Shown here: piece by piece, positions 50,693 through 59,299 of the stretch
Layout: each line of letters starts with the position of its first letter
Numbering within the stretch: position 1 is the stretch's first letter
Assembly: GCA_944320855.1 (NCBI GenBank)
Contig: CALUJF010000016.1
Location: forward strand, 1-59,299
From: an uncultured Phocaeicola sp.
GTDB taxonomy: Bacteria > Bacteroidota > Bacteroidia > Bacteroidales > Bacteroidaceae
Direction of reading: 5' to 3'
DNA: 59,299 nucleotides
Notes under the pieces: model-generated
Told to the model about the DNA's origin: nothing
What the model saw: only the letters and a program-made list of their open reading frames with translations
Database searches by the model: none
Made by a program: the position numbers and the translations under genes

Positions 50693-52630
50693 ATGAAATT
50701 TGGTTTTGTAAAAGTGGCGGCTGCCATTCCTGCGGTAAGGGTGGCCGACTGTAAATTCAACGCTCAACACACTGAGGCTCAGATTATGATAGCCGACGGT
50801 AAGGGCGTTCAGATAGTGATTTTCCCGGAATTGAATCTTACCGGATATTCATGTGGCGACCTGTTTTCTCATCAGCTGCTGCTGGAACAGGCCGAAATGG
50901 CTTTGATGCAGGTGATTAACAATACCCGACAGTTGGATATTATTTCCATTGTCGGCCTGCCTGTCATGGTAAACTCTACTTTGGCCAATTGTGCTGTAGT
51001 GTTCCAGAGAGGTAAGATTCTTGGAGTAGTTCCTAAAACCTATCTGCCTAACTATAAGGAATTCTACGAACAGAGATGGTTTGCTTCATCTCTCACATAT
51101 AAAGATATTTCTTCTGTAAGACTTTGCGGACAGACAGTGCCTTTCGGCAAGGATTTGCTTTTCGAGACTTCGGATACCTGTTTCGGAATAGAGATTTGTG
51201 AGGATGTATGGGCTCCCGTTCCTCCAAGTTCTGAACTGGTGTTGAAGGGTGCGGAGATAATCTTCAATATGTCTGCCGATACAGAAAACATAGCCAAGCA
51301 TCAGTATCTCCGTTCGTTGCTTGCACAGCAGTCAGCACGATGTCTGGCAGGGTATGTGTTCTCATCATGCGGATTCGGTGAGTCTACCACAGATGTTGTA
51401 TTTGCCGGAAATGCATTTATTTATGAAAACGGTACTTTGCTTGCCGAGGCTGAACGCTTCTCGTTCGATGAGCAATTGGTTGTAAGCGAGATTGATGTAG
51501 AGCGCTTGCGAGGAGAGCGTCTGGTCAATACTACATTTGCGGCGAGTGTCAGAGCTTATGGTGCAGATGGCGTACAGCGCATTCAGACAGAGATGGTTAA
51601 CAGCCGTAATCTTTCTCTCACGAGATATGTAGACCCTCATCCGTTTGTACCGGCAGGAGGAAAGTTGCTTGACGAAAGATGTGAGGAGATATTCTCCATC
51701 CAGGTGGCAGGATTGGCGAAAAGGCTTGTTCATACCAACTGCAAGACAGTGGTGGTAGGTATATCAGGCGGTCTGGATTCTACATTGGCTCTCCTCGTAT
51801 GCGTGAAGACTTTCGACAAGTTAGGCTTGCCGCGCAAGGGTATAGTAGGTATCACTATGCCGGGCTTCGGAACCACCGACCGTACATACAACAATGCTCT
51901 TACTCTGATGAGCTCACTTCAGGTTACAACCAAGGAAATCAGTATCAAGGATGCCTGCATCCAGCATTTCAAGGATATAGAACACGATATGTCCATTCAC
52001 GACGTAACTTACGAAAACGGTCAGGCGCGCGAACGTACGCAGATTCTTATGGATTATGCAAACAAGATTGGCGGTCTGGTGATTGGTACAGGCGATTTGT
52101 CGGAACTTGCACTTGGTTGGGCCACTTACAATGGCGACCATATGTCGATGTACGGTGTGAATGCCAGCATACCTAAGACGTTGGTGCGCTATCTTGTAAA
52201 CTGGGTGGCACAGACAGGGGTGGATGTATTGTCTCGCAATACCCTGCTTGACATCATAGATACCCCTATCAGTCCGGAACTTATCCCGGCCGACGAAAAC
52301 GGTAATATCAAACAGAAGACTGAAGACCTCGTCGGTCCATACGAACTGCATGATTTCTTCCTTTATTATTTCCTCAGATTCGGAATGCGTCCGGCAAAGA
52401 TTTACTATCTTGCAGAGATAGCTTTCAAGGGAATGTATGACAGCACTACGATAAAGAAATGGCTCACTAATTTCTGTCGCCGTTTCTTCAATCAGCAGTT
52501 CAAGCGTTCATGTCTTCCTGACGGACCTAAGGTGGGTTCTGTTTCACTCAGTCCTCGAGGCGACTGGCGTATGCCGAGCGATGCAAGTTCGGCCTTGTGG
52601 CTTAAGGAATGTGAGGAACTCATAGGCTGA
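50693..52630 (+). CDS. nadE: Glutamine-dependent NAD(+) synthetase
   Basis: A 645-residue two-domain enzyme. The N-terminal nitrilase-type glutaminase (1-290) has the Glu in IFPELNLTGYS, the Lys in VPKTYLPNYKEFYEQRWF, and the Cys in FGIEICEDVWAP. The C-terminal synthetase has the PP-loop VVGISGGLDSTLALL near residue 360 and the NaAD-site segment GTGDLSELALGWATYNGDH. It makes NAD from deamido-NAD, ATP and glutamine. Followed by array B rather than a visible classical terminator. Confidence 0.96.
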   Translation: MKFGFVKVAAAIPAVRVADCKFNAQHTEAQIMIADGKGVQIVIFPELNLTGYSCGDLFSHQLLLEQAEMALMQVINNTRQLDIISIVGLPVMVNSTLANCAVVFQRGKILGVVPKTYLPNYKEFYEQRWFASSLTYKDISSVRLCGQTVPFGKDLLFETSDTCFGIEICEDVWAPVPPSSELVLKGAEIIFNMSADTENIAKHQYLRSLLAQQSARCLAGYVFSSCGFGESTTDVVFAGNAFIYENGTLLAEAERFSFDEQLVVSEIDVERLRGERLVNTTFAASVRAYGADGVQRIQTEMVNSRNLSLTRYVDPHPFVPAGGKLLDERCEEIFSIQVAGLAKRLVHTNCKTVVVGISGGLDSTLALLVCVKTFDKLGLPRKGIVGITMPGFGTTDRTYNNALTLMSSLQVTTKEISIKDACIQHFKDIEHDMSIHDVTYENGQARERTQILMDYANKIGGLVIGTGDLSELALGWATYNGDHMSMYGVNASIPKTLVRYLVNWVAQTGVDVLSRNTLLDIIDTPISPELIPADENGNIKQKTEDLVGPYELHDFFLYYFLRFGMRPAKIYYLAEIAFKGMYDSTTIKKWLTNFCRRFFNQQFKRSCLPDGPKVGSVSLSPRGDWRMPSDASSALWLKECEELIG

Positions 52631-52677
52631 TTTATGCACGCATCCGTAGTTTTTTCCTGAAACGCACAAGAAAAGAA

Positions 52678-52787
52678 ACCGTTACACGTACGTGTTCCGC
52701 CCGTTGCACGTTCGTGTTCCGCGCGTGACACGTTCGTGTTCCGCCCGTTACACGTTCGTGTTCCGCCCGTTACACGTTCGTGTTCCG
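52678..52787. repeat. Array B: five 22-bp units with ACACGTTCGTGT cores
   Basis: Five 22-bp units (52678-52699, 52700-52721, 52722-52743, 52744-52765, 52766-52787). The first core is ACACGTACGTGT and the rest are GCACGTTCGTGT or ACACGTTCGTGT; the last two units are identical. It shares its left flank and unit order with array A, 50 kb away. It lies in the convergent gap of nadE and the radical SAM gene, 18 bases from the latter's stop. Confidence 0.95.
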
Positions 52788-52805
52788 CTTTCTCTGTCTA
52801 TGAAT

Positions 52806-54452
52806 TTATTCTGATATTTCCCGGCTTATTGCCTTAAATACAGGGACGTTACTTTGCTCGTCCGGGTTGAAGGCATACCATATATAATTATCTTCCTGTC
52901 CTGTAGGCAGTTTGCACAGGCGCATGTTCTCTTCGTATTCCCCGAATATTATATCCCATGCATCAGGCGGTGTGACGTGTTTGGTCCTTATCGCTTCTGC
53001 CGGTTCTTTCTTGAGCGACATTCCCGCTTCTATCCATGCCTGAGTGGCACCCAGAGTGTATTTCGGATAATGGCTCTTGCAGAACTTGTAAAGAATTATT
53101 CCTCTTCTCTCCAGTCCCATAGGCTGGTCTATCACTCCGATGTTTGTAAGATGTTCAAGGAAATGATACAGGAAGTCGTCATTCTCCACTATCAGCCGGC
53201 GTGTGAGTTTCTGCCATGCCTTTGCATTATAGAAACCGTCCAGGAGGCGTGACAGTAGCCTTGCAGTCTGAAGTTCGTCCGATGTAATGTCGTTTGTCTC
53301 AAGCACCTCGTATGGAGGTAGGGTAGAGTATCTTATTCCAAGTTCTTCTGCTCTTCTTCTCATCTCTGTTCCCGGAAGCAGTTTCAGCGATTCCAACTGA
53401 ATTTCTCCGGCATTCAGTCCGGCCAGGGTGCGTACATCCTCGAAAATCTCATTCAGATGATAGTGAGGCAGTCCGGCTATCAGGTCGGCATGCGTTTCCA
53501 TATTCTCGAGCGAGCAGAGGAACTTCAGGCCTTTCATCGCATCCTCAAGTTTTCCGGCGCGCCGGCTTGTGGTGAGTACTATTTCTCTCAGACTCTGTAT
53601 TCCGGCTTCCAGATGAAGAAGTCCTTTGGGCATTGACTTCAATTCTGCTTTCAGTTCTTCAGAAAGCAGAGCCGGATGGATTTCAAGATGGAAATTCATG
53701 TCCGGATATTCGCGGAATAGGGCAAGCAACTCTTTTGCATAGCGGGTGTTGTAGTTGAAAGTACGGTCCAGAACTCGTATGTTTTTTATTCCGTGACTGT
53801 GGATGATTTCTATTCTTTCTCTGATAGTGTCTATACTTAGATTTCGCACGGGCTTATCGCCACCGCTTACGCAGAAAGCGCATGTATTGAAGCATCCTCT
53901 TGTAGTTTCCAGCTGTACGAAAGGCTTGTCCCAGTTGAACAGTTCGCTTCTTTCGGGATATTCCAGAGCCGTGAAGTCTGTCACTCTTGCCATACCGTTG
54001 TCGCGGTATTCTCCGTTATCGTCTATGTAGCATAGTCCGGCTATGTTCTTCCATTCTTCCTTATCGTCGAAATGCTCCATCCACTGCTTGAATCCTGTTT
54101 CGCCTTCACCTCTTAAAACACCTTCGATGAAATCGTTTGTTGTAAGGAATTTTCTGTTATCTCCCAGAAACTCCGGTCCTCCGAGGATTATCCTGCATTG
54201 TGGCAGCAGAGATTTCACGCGACATGTGATATGCAGTAACGCTTCGTGGTTGAAGAGCCAGCATGTGGATGCTACAATGTCAGGCTTGTGTTTATAGATT
54301 TGTTCTGCCACCATTCCAGGATTCTCGTTGATGGTAGCCGAAACCTTAACCCACACAATGCTTTTGTTGTCTGCCATCTGTGCATGCAGAGCCGGCAGTG
54401 CAAGCGATGAATGTGCATACGAACTGTTTAAATCCAACCAGAGTAATTTCAT
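52806..54452 (-). CDS. B12-binding-like radical SAM protein (DUF4080 type)
   Basis: A 548-residue enzyme. A Rossmann-like cobalamin-binding-type domain (1-130) precedes the radical SAM core with RGCFNTCAFC (C187, C191, C194 bind the 4Fe-4S cluster). A C-terminal DUF4080-like region follows (about 370-548). The B12 base-off motif DxHxxG is not seen in the first domain, so cobalamin use is uncertain. Substrate unknown. It lies 97 bases downstream of prs, with a terminator between. Confidence 0.85.
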   Translation of the reverse strand: MKLLWLDLNSSYAHSSLALPALHAQMADNKSIVWVKVSATINENPGMVAEQIYKHKPDIVASTCWLFNHEALLHITCRVKSLLPQCRIILGGPEFLGDNRKFLTTNDFIEGVLRGEGETGFKQWMEHFDDKEEWKNIAGLCYIDDNGEYRDNGMARVTDFTALEYPERSELFNWDKPFVQLETTRGCFNTCAFCVSGGDKPVRNLSIDTIRERIEIIHSHGIKNIRVLDRTFNYNTRYAKELLALFREYPDMNFHLEIHPALLSEELKAELKSMPKGLLHLEAGIQSLREIVLTTSRRAGKLEDAMKGLKFLCSLENMETHADLIAGLPHYHLNEIFEDVRTLAGLNAGEIQLESLKLLPGTEMRRRAEELGIRYSTLPPYEVLETNDITSDELQTARLLSRLLDGFYNAKAWQKLTRRLIVENDDFLYHFLEHLTNIGVIDQPMGLERRGIILYKFCKSHYPKYTLGATQAWIEAGMSLKKEPAEAIRTKHVTPPDAWDIIFGEYEENMRLCKLPTGQEDNYIWYAFNPDEQSNVPVFKAISREISE

Positions 54453-54488
54453 ATATCAAAAAATGAGAGTAATAATATATTACAAAAG

Positions 54489-54525
54489 AAAGCGAAGAAC
54501 CACAATGTCTATGATTCTTCGCTTT
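54489..54525 (-). terminator. Terminator of prs
   Basis: AAAGCGAAGAA (54489-54499) / TTCTTCGCTTT (54515-54525), an 11-bp perfect stem with T-rich tails on both strands, in the 97-base gap. Confidence 0.88.
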
Positions 54526-54549
54526 ATATTTTTTATCGTGCGATGAATA

Positions 54550-55491
54550 TTAAGGAATCAGGTACTGTGAGCTGATTGATTCGTTAGTCATCACGCGGCG
54601 GATAGTTTCAGCGAACATATCTGCTATTGAAAGCTGTTTAACCTTAGCGCAACGGTTTGCATAAGGAATACTGTCTGTGAATACGATTTCTTCCAACATT
54701 GAGTTCTGTACACGTTCAGAAGCAGGACCTGACATAACGCAGTGTGAAGCGATAGCTCTTACTGAGTTTGCTCCGGCTTCTTTCATGATGTCGGCAGCCT
54801 TAGTGATTGTACCGGCTGTATCAACCATGTCGTCAATAAGAACAACATCTTTTCCTTTTACGTCACCGATAATCTGCATTGAAGCTACAACGTTTGCTTT
54901 TTCACGAGTTTTGTGACAAAGAACCAAAGGAACATCGAGGAACTTGGCGTATGTGCTTGCACGCTTGGAACCACCAACGTCAGGAGTAGCGATTACAAGA
55001 TTTTCCAAATTCAATGACTGGATGTATGGAGCAAATATTGTAGATGCATACAAGTGGTCTACAGGAATATCGAAGAATCCCTGAATCTGGTCTGCATGAA
55101 GGTCCATTGTTATCAGACGGTCTATACCTGCAACGCTTAACAGGTCAGCAACCAATTTTGCACCTATGGAAACACGTGGTTTGTCTTTTCTGTCCTGACG
55201 AGCCCAACCGAAATATGGGATTACGGCTATGATGCTCTTTGCTGAAGCACGTTTTGCTGCGTCAATCATCAGTAACAATTCCATCAGGTTGTCTGAGTTA
55301 GGGAATGTAGACTGTACTATGAATACATGCTGACCACGGATTGACTCTTCATAAGACACTGCGAACTCTCCGTCAGCAAAGTGAGTAATCTTCATGTTAC
55401 CAAGTTCGCATCCTAAACTGTTGCAGATTTTTTCTGCCAAGTATCTCGAGTTTGTACCAGAGAATACTTTAAAAGGTGATTGTACGTTCAT
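54550..55491 (-). CDS. prs: Ribose-phosphate pyrophosphokinase
   Basis: A 313-residue enzyme that makes PRPP from ribose 5-phosphate and ATP, feeding nucleotide, histidine and NAD synthesis. Motifs: the ATP flexible-loop region YFGWARQDRKDKPR, the metal site DLHADQIQGFFDIPVDHL, and the PRPP-binding VVLIDDMVDTAGTI. A complete promoter lies upstream (55523-55554). Confidence 0.97.
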   Translation of the reverse strand: MNVQSPFKVFSGTNSRYLAEKICNSLGCELGNMKITHFADGEFAVSYEESIRGQHVFIVQSTFPNSDNLMELLLMIDAAKRASAKSIIAVIPYFGWARQDRKDKPRVSIGAKLVADLLSVAGIDRLITMDLHADQIQGFFDIPVDHLYASTIFAPYIQSLNLENLVIATPDVGGSKRASTYAKFLDVPLVLCHKTREKANVVASMQIIGDVKGKDVVLIDDMVDTAGTITKAADIMKEAGANSVRAIASHCVMSGPASERVQNSMLEEIVFTDSIPYANRCAKVKQLSIADMFAETIRRVMTNESISSQYLIP

Positions 55492-55522
55492 TGTAAATAG
55501 ATATATTGCCTTGATTTGTTTG

Positions 55523-55554
55523 CAAAGTTATACCATTTATATAAGTAAGTCAAA
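55523..55554 (-). promoter_or_regulatory. prs promoter
   Basis: On the minus strand TTTG (55554-55551) and TAACTTTG (55530-55523) with a 20-base spacer. The ATG is 32 bases further on. Confidence 0.85.
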
Positions 55555-55582
55555 CGTTTTGCAGGAAAAATACAATAAGTAT

Positions 55583-56191
55583 TTAGTCAGCAAGTCGTTT
55601 TAACTTTCTGAAATGCTCTATAAGTTCCTGATAATTGTTGTCTGAACTGTGGTTGAATTTAGACCAGAGTCCCCCCAATACGGCTGCTCCACCAAATCCG
55701 AAATCCTTTACTCTGAGGATATTTTCTTCGTCTATACCCCCTAAGGCAATGACTTTCTTGTCTATTATGTCAGCTTTTACAGCCTCACGTATTGCTTCTG
55801 GTGTAAACTTTGATGAATATCCTTCTTTGGAAATACTGTCGAATATCGGACTGAGAAAAACATAGTCGCAAGTCTTCTTGTCTTCCTGTACTTCTTCGAG
55901 AGTATGACAAGAAGCACTGATATGTCCGGAGTAGTTGTCCGGTGCAATAGGATTGCGGCTGTTCAGGTGAATACCTTTCAACTTATACTCATTGCATAAG
56001 TAGAAATGGTCGTGTATGACTATTTTCTTATGATATTTTTCCGGTATGAGCGTAAGCAGTCTTTCTGCGTAAACCGCTTCTGTCCCCGGCTTGCGAAGAT
56101 GTAATGTGTCTAACCCTTCTTCGAAGAGTGCATTTAATATTTGGTCCTCCTCTACAAAATATTCTGGAGTTGTTATCAGTATCAGTTTCAT
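55583..56191 (-). CDS. ThiE/TenI-family thiamine phosphate synthase-like protein
   Basis: A 202-residue TIM barrel beginning MKLILITTPEYFVEEDQILN. It keeps DTLHLRKPG, KLKGIHLNSRNP (in the place of ThiE GVHLGQ), SASCHTLEEV and ALGGIDEENI. The pyrophosphate segment reads SPIFDSISKEGYSS, divergent from the ThiE consensus GPIFPTxTK, so it may be a TenI-like paralogue rather than the main ThiE. An upstream in-frame TTG at 56230 is rejected. Last gene of the thiamine cluster. Confidence 0.75.
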   Translation of the reverse strand: MKLILITTPEYFVEEDQILNALFEEGLDTLHLRKPGTEAVYAERLLTLIPEKYHKKIVIHDHFYLCNEYKLKGIHLNSRNPIAPDNYSGHISASCHTLEEVQEDKKTCDYVFLSPIFDSISKEGYSSKFTPEAIREAVKADIIDKKVIALGGIDEENILRVKDFGFGGAAVLGGLWSKFNHSSDNNYQELIEHFRKLKRLAD

Positions 56192-56249
56192 GTGTGTACC
56201 ACTAAATCTGTCTGCAAAGTTAGTAACCAAATTGTAATATTCCTAATCT

Positions 56250-56942
56250 TTACAGTAAAATCGTATTAGTTTGCAGTGTTTTCAGGTCGATATACCATAG
56301 TTTGCCTGCAAGAACTTCTCCAAAACCGCAAATTAGCTTGATAACTTCGTTTGCCTGCACGCAGCCTACTAAGCCGGGGGTGACTCCAATTATTCCTTTC
56401 GGGGGGGCCGGCATTGACAGCATCTCTTCTTCATCAGGAAACAGGTCACGATAGTTCTTTCCGCCCTGATAGTTGAACACAGACACTTGTCCGTCGAAGG
56501 CTCTTATCGCACCGTAGACATACGTTTTCCCTAATTTTACACAAGTGTCATTTATGATGTAGCGTGTCTTGAAATTATCGCACCCATCGACAACTATATC
56601 GTATTTGCCGATTATCTCTTCGGCATTCTCTTTTGTCAGACGTGTGGCGTATGCATCTATTTTAATCTGACTGTTCAGGGCATTAAGTCTTTTCTGTGCC
56701 TGTACAGCTTTAGGCAGACCGACTTCTGTTTCTGAATAAAGAACCTGTCTTTGCAGATTGCTTTCGCTCACCACGTCATCGTCTATCAGGCCTATATTCC
56801 CAACTCCGGCACCCGTCAGATACAGCGCTATGGGCGAGCCAAGACCTCCAACGCCAACGATAAGCACCTTTGCGTTCTTTAGTTTCTCCTGTCCGCTTTC
56901 ACCGAGTTCGGGTAGAATGATTTGTCTGTTATATCTTTCCAT
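56250..56942 (-). CDS. ThiF/MoeB/HesA-family adenylyltransferase-like protein
   Basis: A 230-residue E1-like protein beginning MERYNRQIILPELGESGQEK. Nucleotide loop VLIVGVGGLGSPIALYLTGA, Arg finger SNLQRQVLY, and DIVVDGCDNFKTRY are present. Compared with E. coli ThiF, the two CxxC zinc pairs and the Cys that forms the persulfide link to ThiS are not visible (GGKNYRDLFP and MLSMPAPPKG stand in their place). It probably adenylates ThiS in the thiazole branch, given its position after thiH. Start ATG at 56942; an earlier in-frame TTG at 57020 overlaps the thiH end. Confidence 0.82.
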   Translation of the reverse strand: MERYNRQIILPELGESGQEKLKNAKVLIVGVGGLGSPIALYLTGAGVGNIGLIDDDVVSESNLQRQVLYSETEVGLPKAVQAQKRLNALNSQIKIDAYATRLTKENAEEIIGKYDIVVDGCDNFKTRYIINDTCVKLGKTYVYGAIRAFDGQVSVFNYQGGKNYRDLFPDEEEMLSMPAPPKGIIGVTPGLVGCVQANEVIKLICGFGEVLAGKLWYIDLKTLQTNTILL

Positions 56943-56956
56943 TTTTATATAAAAGT

Positions 56957-57005
56957 AAAAAAAACCGGCGGCATCAGATATATTGATAAAACCGAAGCCG
57001 TCGGT
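56957..57005 (-). terminator. Intrinsic terminator between thiH and thiF
   Basis: ACCGGCGGC (56964-56972) / GCCGTCGGT (56997-57005), a 9-bp stem with one wobble or mismatch. On the minus strand it is followed by a run of eight T. It directly follows thiH and precedes thiF by 14 bases. Confidence 0.85.
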
Positions 57006-57020
57006 ACTGAATATGCTCAA

Positions 57021-58157
57021 TCAGACAGCCTTACCTGTCTTTATGCAGTCGAACGATGCATCCCAGTCCTTCCATACCGGTTCGCGTCCCAATGACTTAA
57101 GGGCTTTTTCCATCTCGACGGCAGTACGGTCGTCGCTGATATGGAACTGCTCCAGAGCCTGAGGGTATGAATAGTAACCTCCCGGTTCGGTCTTGCTTTC
57201 CGCGCTCATGGTTGTAACTCCGAGTGAAGCCATATTGTCGCGGATATATGCAGGCTCGCGTGTAGAGTAGGAGATATCTACATCATGGTCGAATATACGC
57301 ATGGCGAAAGTAACCTGTGCCAGTTCCTTGTCGCTCATGATGACATTGGGCTGGAAACCTTCGTTCTCTGCCGGACGCATACGCGGGAAATTCACACTGT
57401 ATTTGGTCTTCCAGTAATGCTTCTGCAGATAGCGAAGATGGTATGCCATCATGGTTACGTCTGTACGCCAGTCTTCAAGCCCGATAAGTACACCCATACC
57501 TATGGAGTGAACTCCGGCCTGTCCCATACGGTCAAAACCGTTTACACGCCATTCGAATTTCGATTTCATACCTCTTGGATGGTAGATATTGTATCTGGCT
57601 TTGTTGTATGTCTCCTGGAAACAGATAACTCCGTTCAGTCCGTGTGTCACCAGCTCAGCATATTCCTCAGTCTTAAGAGGCATTACTTCAATCTTAAGAT
57701 TTGAGAAATAAGGTTTTGCCAGGTCAAGTGCTTTGGCGATGTATGGAACACCTGCCTTTGCCGGATTCTCACCGGTTACGATAAGCAGATTCTCGAACGG
57801 CCCAAGTTTCTTTATGGCTTTATATTCGTTCTCTATTTCCTCCGGTGTAAGTATGGTGCGTGCCATAGGGTTGCTAATGTGGAATCCGCAGTACACACAT
57901 GAGTTTGTACATGAGTTTGTTATGTACAATGGTATAAACATAGACATTGTACGTCCGAAACGTTCCTCAGTATATTTCTTGCTGAGTCGCGCCATCGGTT
58001 CAAGATATTTTTCGGCAGCCGGTGAGATGAGTGCCATAAAGTCATCTACATCGCAGCGACTTTTACCGAGAGCACGTATCACGTCTGCCTCGGTTTTGGA
58101 GTAGATGGCTTTGGTCGTCTCCTCCCAGCTTATTTTTTCAAGTTCGTCACTAAACAT
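57021..58157 (-). CDS. thiH: 2-iminoacetate synthase (ThiH)
   Basis: A 378-residue radical SAM tyrosine lyase that cuts tyrosine to 2-iminoacetate (dehydroglycine) and p-cresol for the thiazole ring of thiamine. The 4Fe-4S motif is SCTNSCVYCGF (C83, C87, C90). Other family marks are ENLLIVTGENPAKAG, YHPRGMKSKFEWR, and VNFPRMRPAENE. It starts 11 bases after thiC, in one transcription unit with it. Confidence 0.95.
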   Translation of the reverse strand: MFSDELEKISWEETTKAIYSKTEADVIRALGKSRCDVDDFMALISPAAEKYLEPMARLSKKYTEERFGRTMSMFIPLYITNSCTNSCVYCGFHISNPMARTILTPEEIENEYKAIKKLGPFENLLIVTGENPAKAGVPYIAKALDLAKPYFSNLKIEVMPLKTEEYAELVTHGLNGVICFQETYNKARYNIYHPRGMKSKFEWRVNGFDRMGQAGVHSIGMGVLIGLEDWRTDVTMMAYHLRYLQKHYWKTKYSVNFPRMRPAENEGFQPNVIMSDKELAQVTFAMRIFDHDVDISYSTREPAYIRDNMASLGVTTMSAESKTEPGGYYSYPQALEQFHISDDRTAVEMEKALKSLGREPVWKDWDASFDCIKTGKAV

Positions 58158-58168
58158 TATATTAGTTT

Positions 58169-59299
<1,131 letters not shown>

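Noticed and set aside
56192-57020. TTG starts for the thiE-like (56230) and thiF-like (57020) genes
   Set aside because: They add unconserved N-terminal extensions; for thiF the extension would also run through the terminator stem.

Overview
The window looks like chromosomal DNA of a gut Bacteroidales bacterium, most likely Bacteroidaceae (Bacteroides or Phocaeicola-like). The protein families point this way: DUF5686, DUF4301, DUF4369-thioredoxin lipoproteins, DUF1573, fimbrillin-like GLUG lipoproteins, an Hc1-type histone-like protein, a FeoA-FeoB fusion, and DUF5112/DUF5113-type sensors. About twenty start regions also carry the Bacteroidetes -7 element TAnnTTTG, several with TTTG or TTG at -33, and Shine-Dalgarno sequences are mostly absent. 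The genus is inferred. I see no rRNA or tRNA gene, insertion sequence, prophage or CRISPR array.

Layout. 1-7 kb: PLP aminotransferase, FtsX-like permease, Crp/Fnr regulator, DUF5686 outer-membrane protein, family 2 glycosyltransferase. 7-13.3 kb (minus strand): lysA, lysC, and a his operon (hisH-hisA-hisF-hisIE) followed by ftsE. 13.5-15.8 kb: a 53-residue peptide gene and a large GLUG-repeat lipoprotein, visibly more A+T-rich. 15.9-21.1 kb (minus): AlaX-like editing protein, DNA/RNA endonuclease and TapB-like secreted protein; then feoAB with its small Cys-rich partner. 21.3-29 kb: tilS, an Hc1 protein, and a three-gene signalling operon (1478-residue double sensor, response regulator, half-size AbgT-like membrane protein). 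29-38 kb: thioredoxin lipoprotein, DUF1573, RelA-type (p)ppGpp synthetase, DUF4301, GNAT, PadR/PspC pair, purT. 38.2-46.7 kb: cytochrome c maturation protein CcsBA, di-heme DUF1111 protein, imelysin and porin, with divergent hdeD and an araC gene. 46.9-52.6 kb: aquaporin, ZIP transporter, LpxH-like hydrolase, reverse rubrerythrin with PerR/Fur regulator, nadE. 52.8-59.3 kb (minus): radical SAM protein, prs, and a thiamine cluster (thiE-like, thiF-like, thiH, partial thiC cut by the window end).

How the genes work together. The 38.2-46.7 kb block reads as one envelope iron/haem module: porin, periplasmic imelysin, di-haem lipoprotein and the haem-ligation protein it would need. The porin and hdeD promoters diverge, and each has a copy of the same 16-bp operator at an equal distance (about -42). 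A third copy lies in the araC promoter. The sensor at 23 kb carries two kinase modules in one chain with complementary defects: module 1 keeps the ATP-binding boxes but has Asn where the phospho-His should be, while module 2 keeps the His but has lost the ATP-binding boxes.

The most unusual DNA feature is a set of six intergenic arrays built on 11- or 22-bp periods (2554-2641, 18257-18322, 38058-38220, 40510-40597, 45811-45854, 52678-52787). In several, short palindromes recur with centres exactly 11 bp apart although their sequences differ. Four of the six lie in gaps between convergent genes. I know of no named family that matches this pattern.
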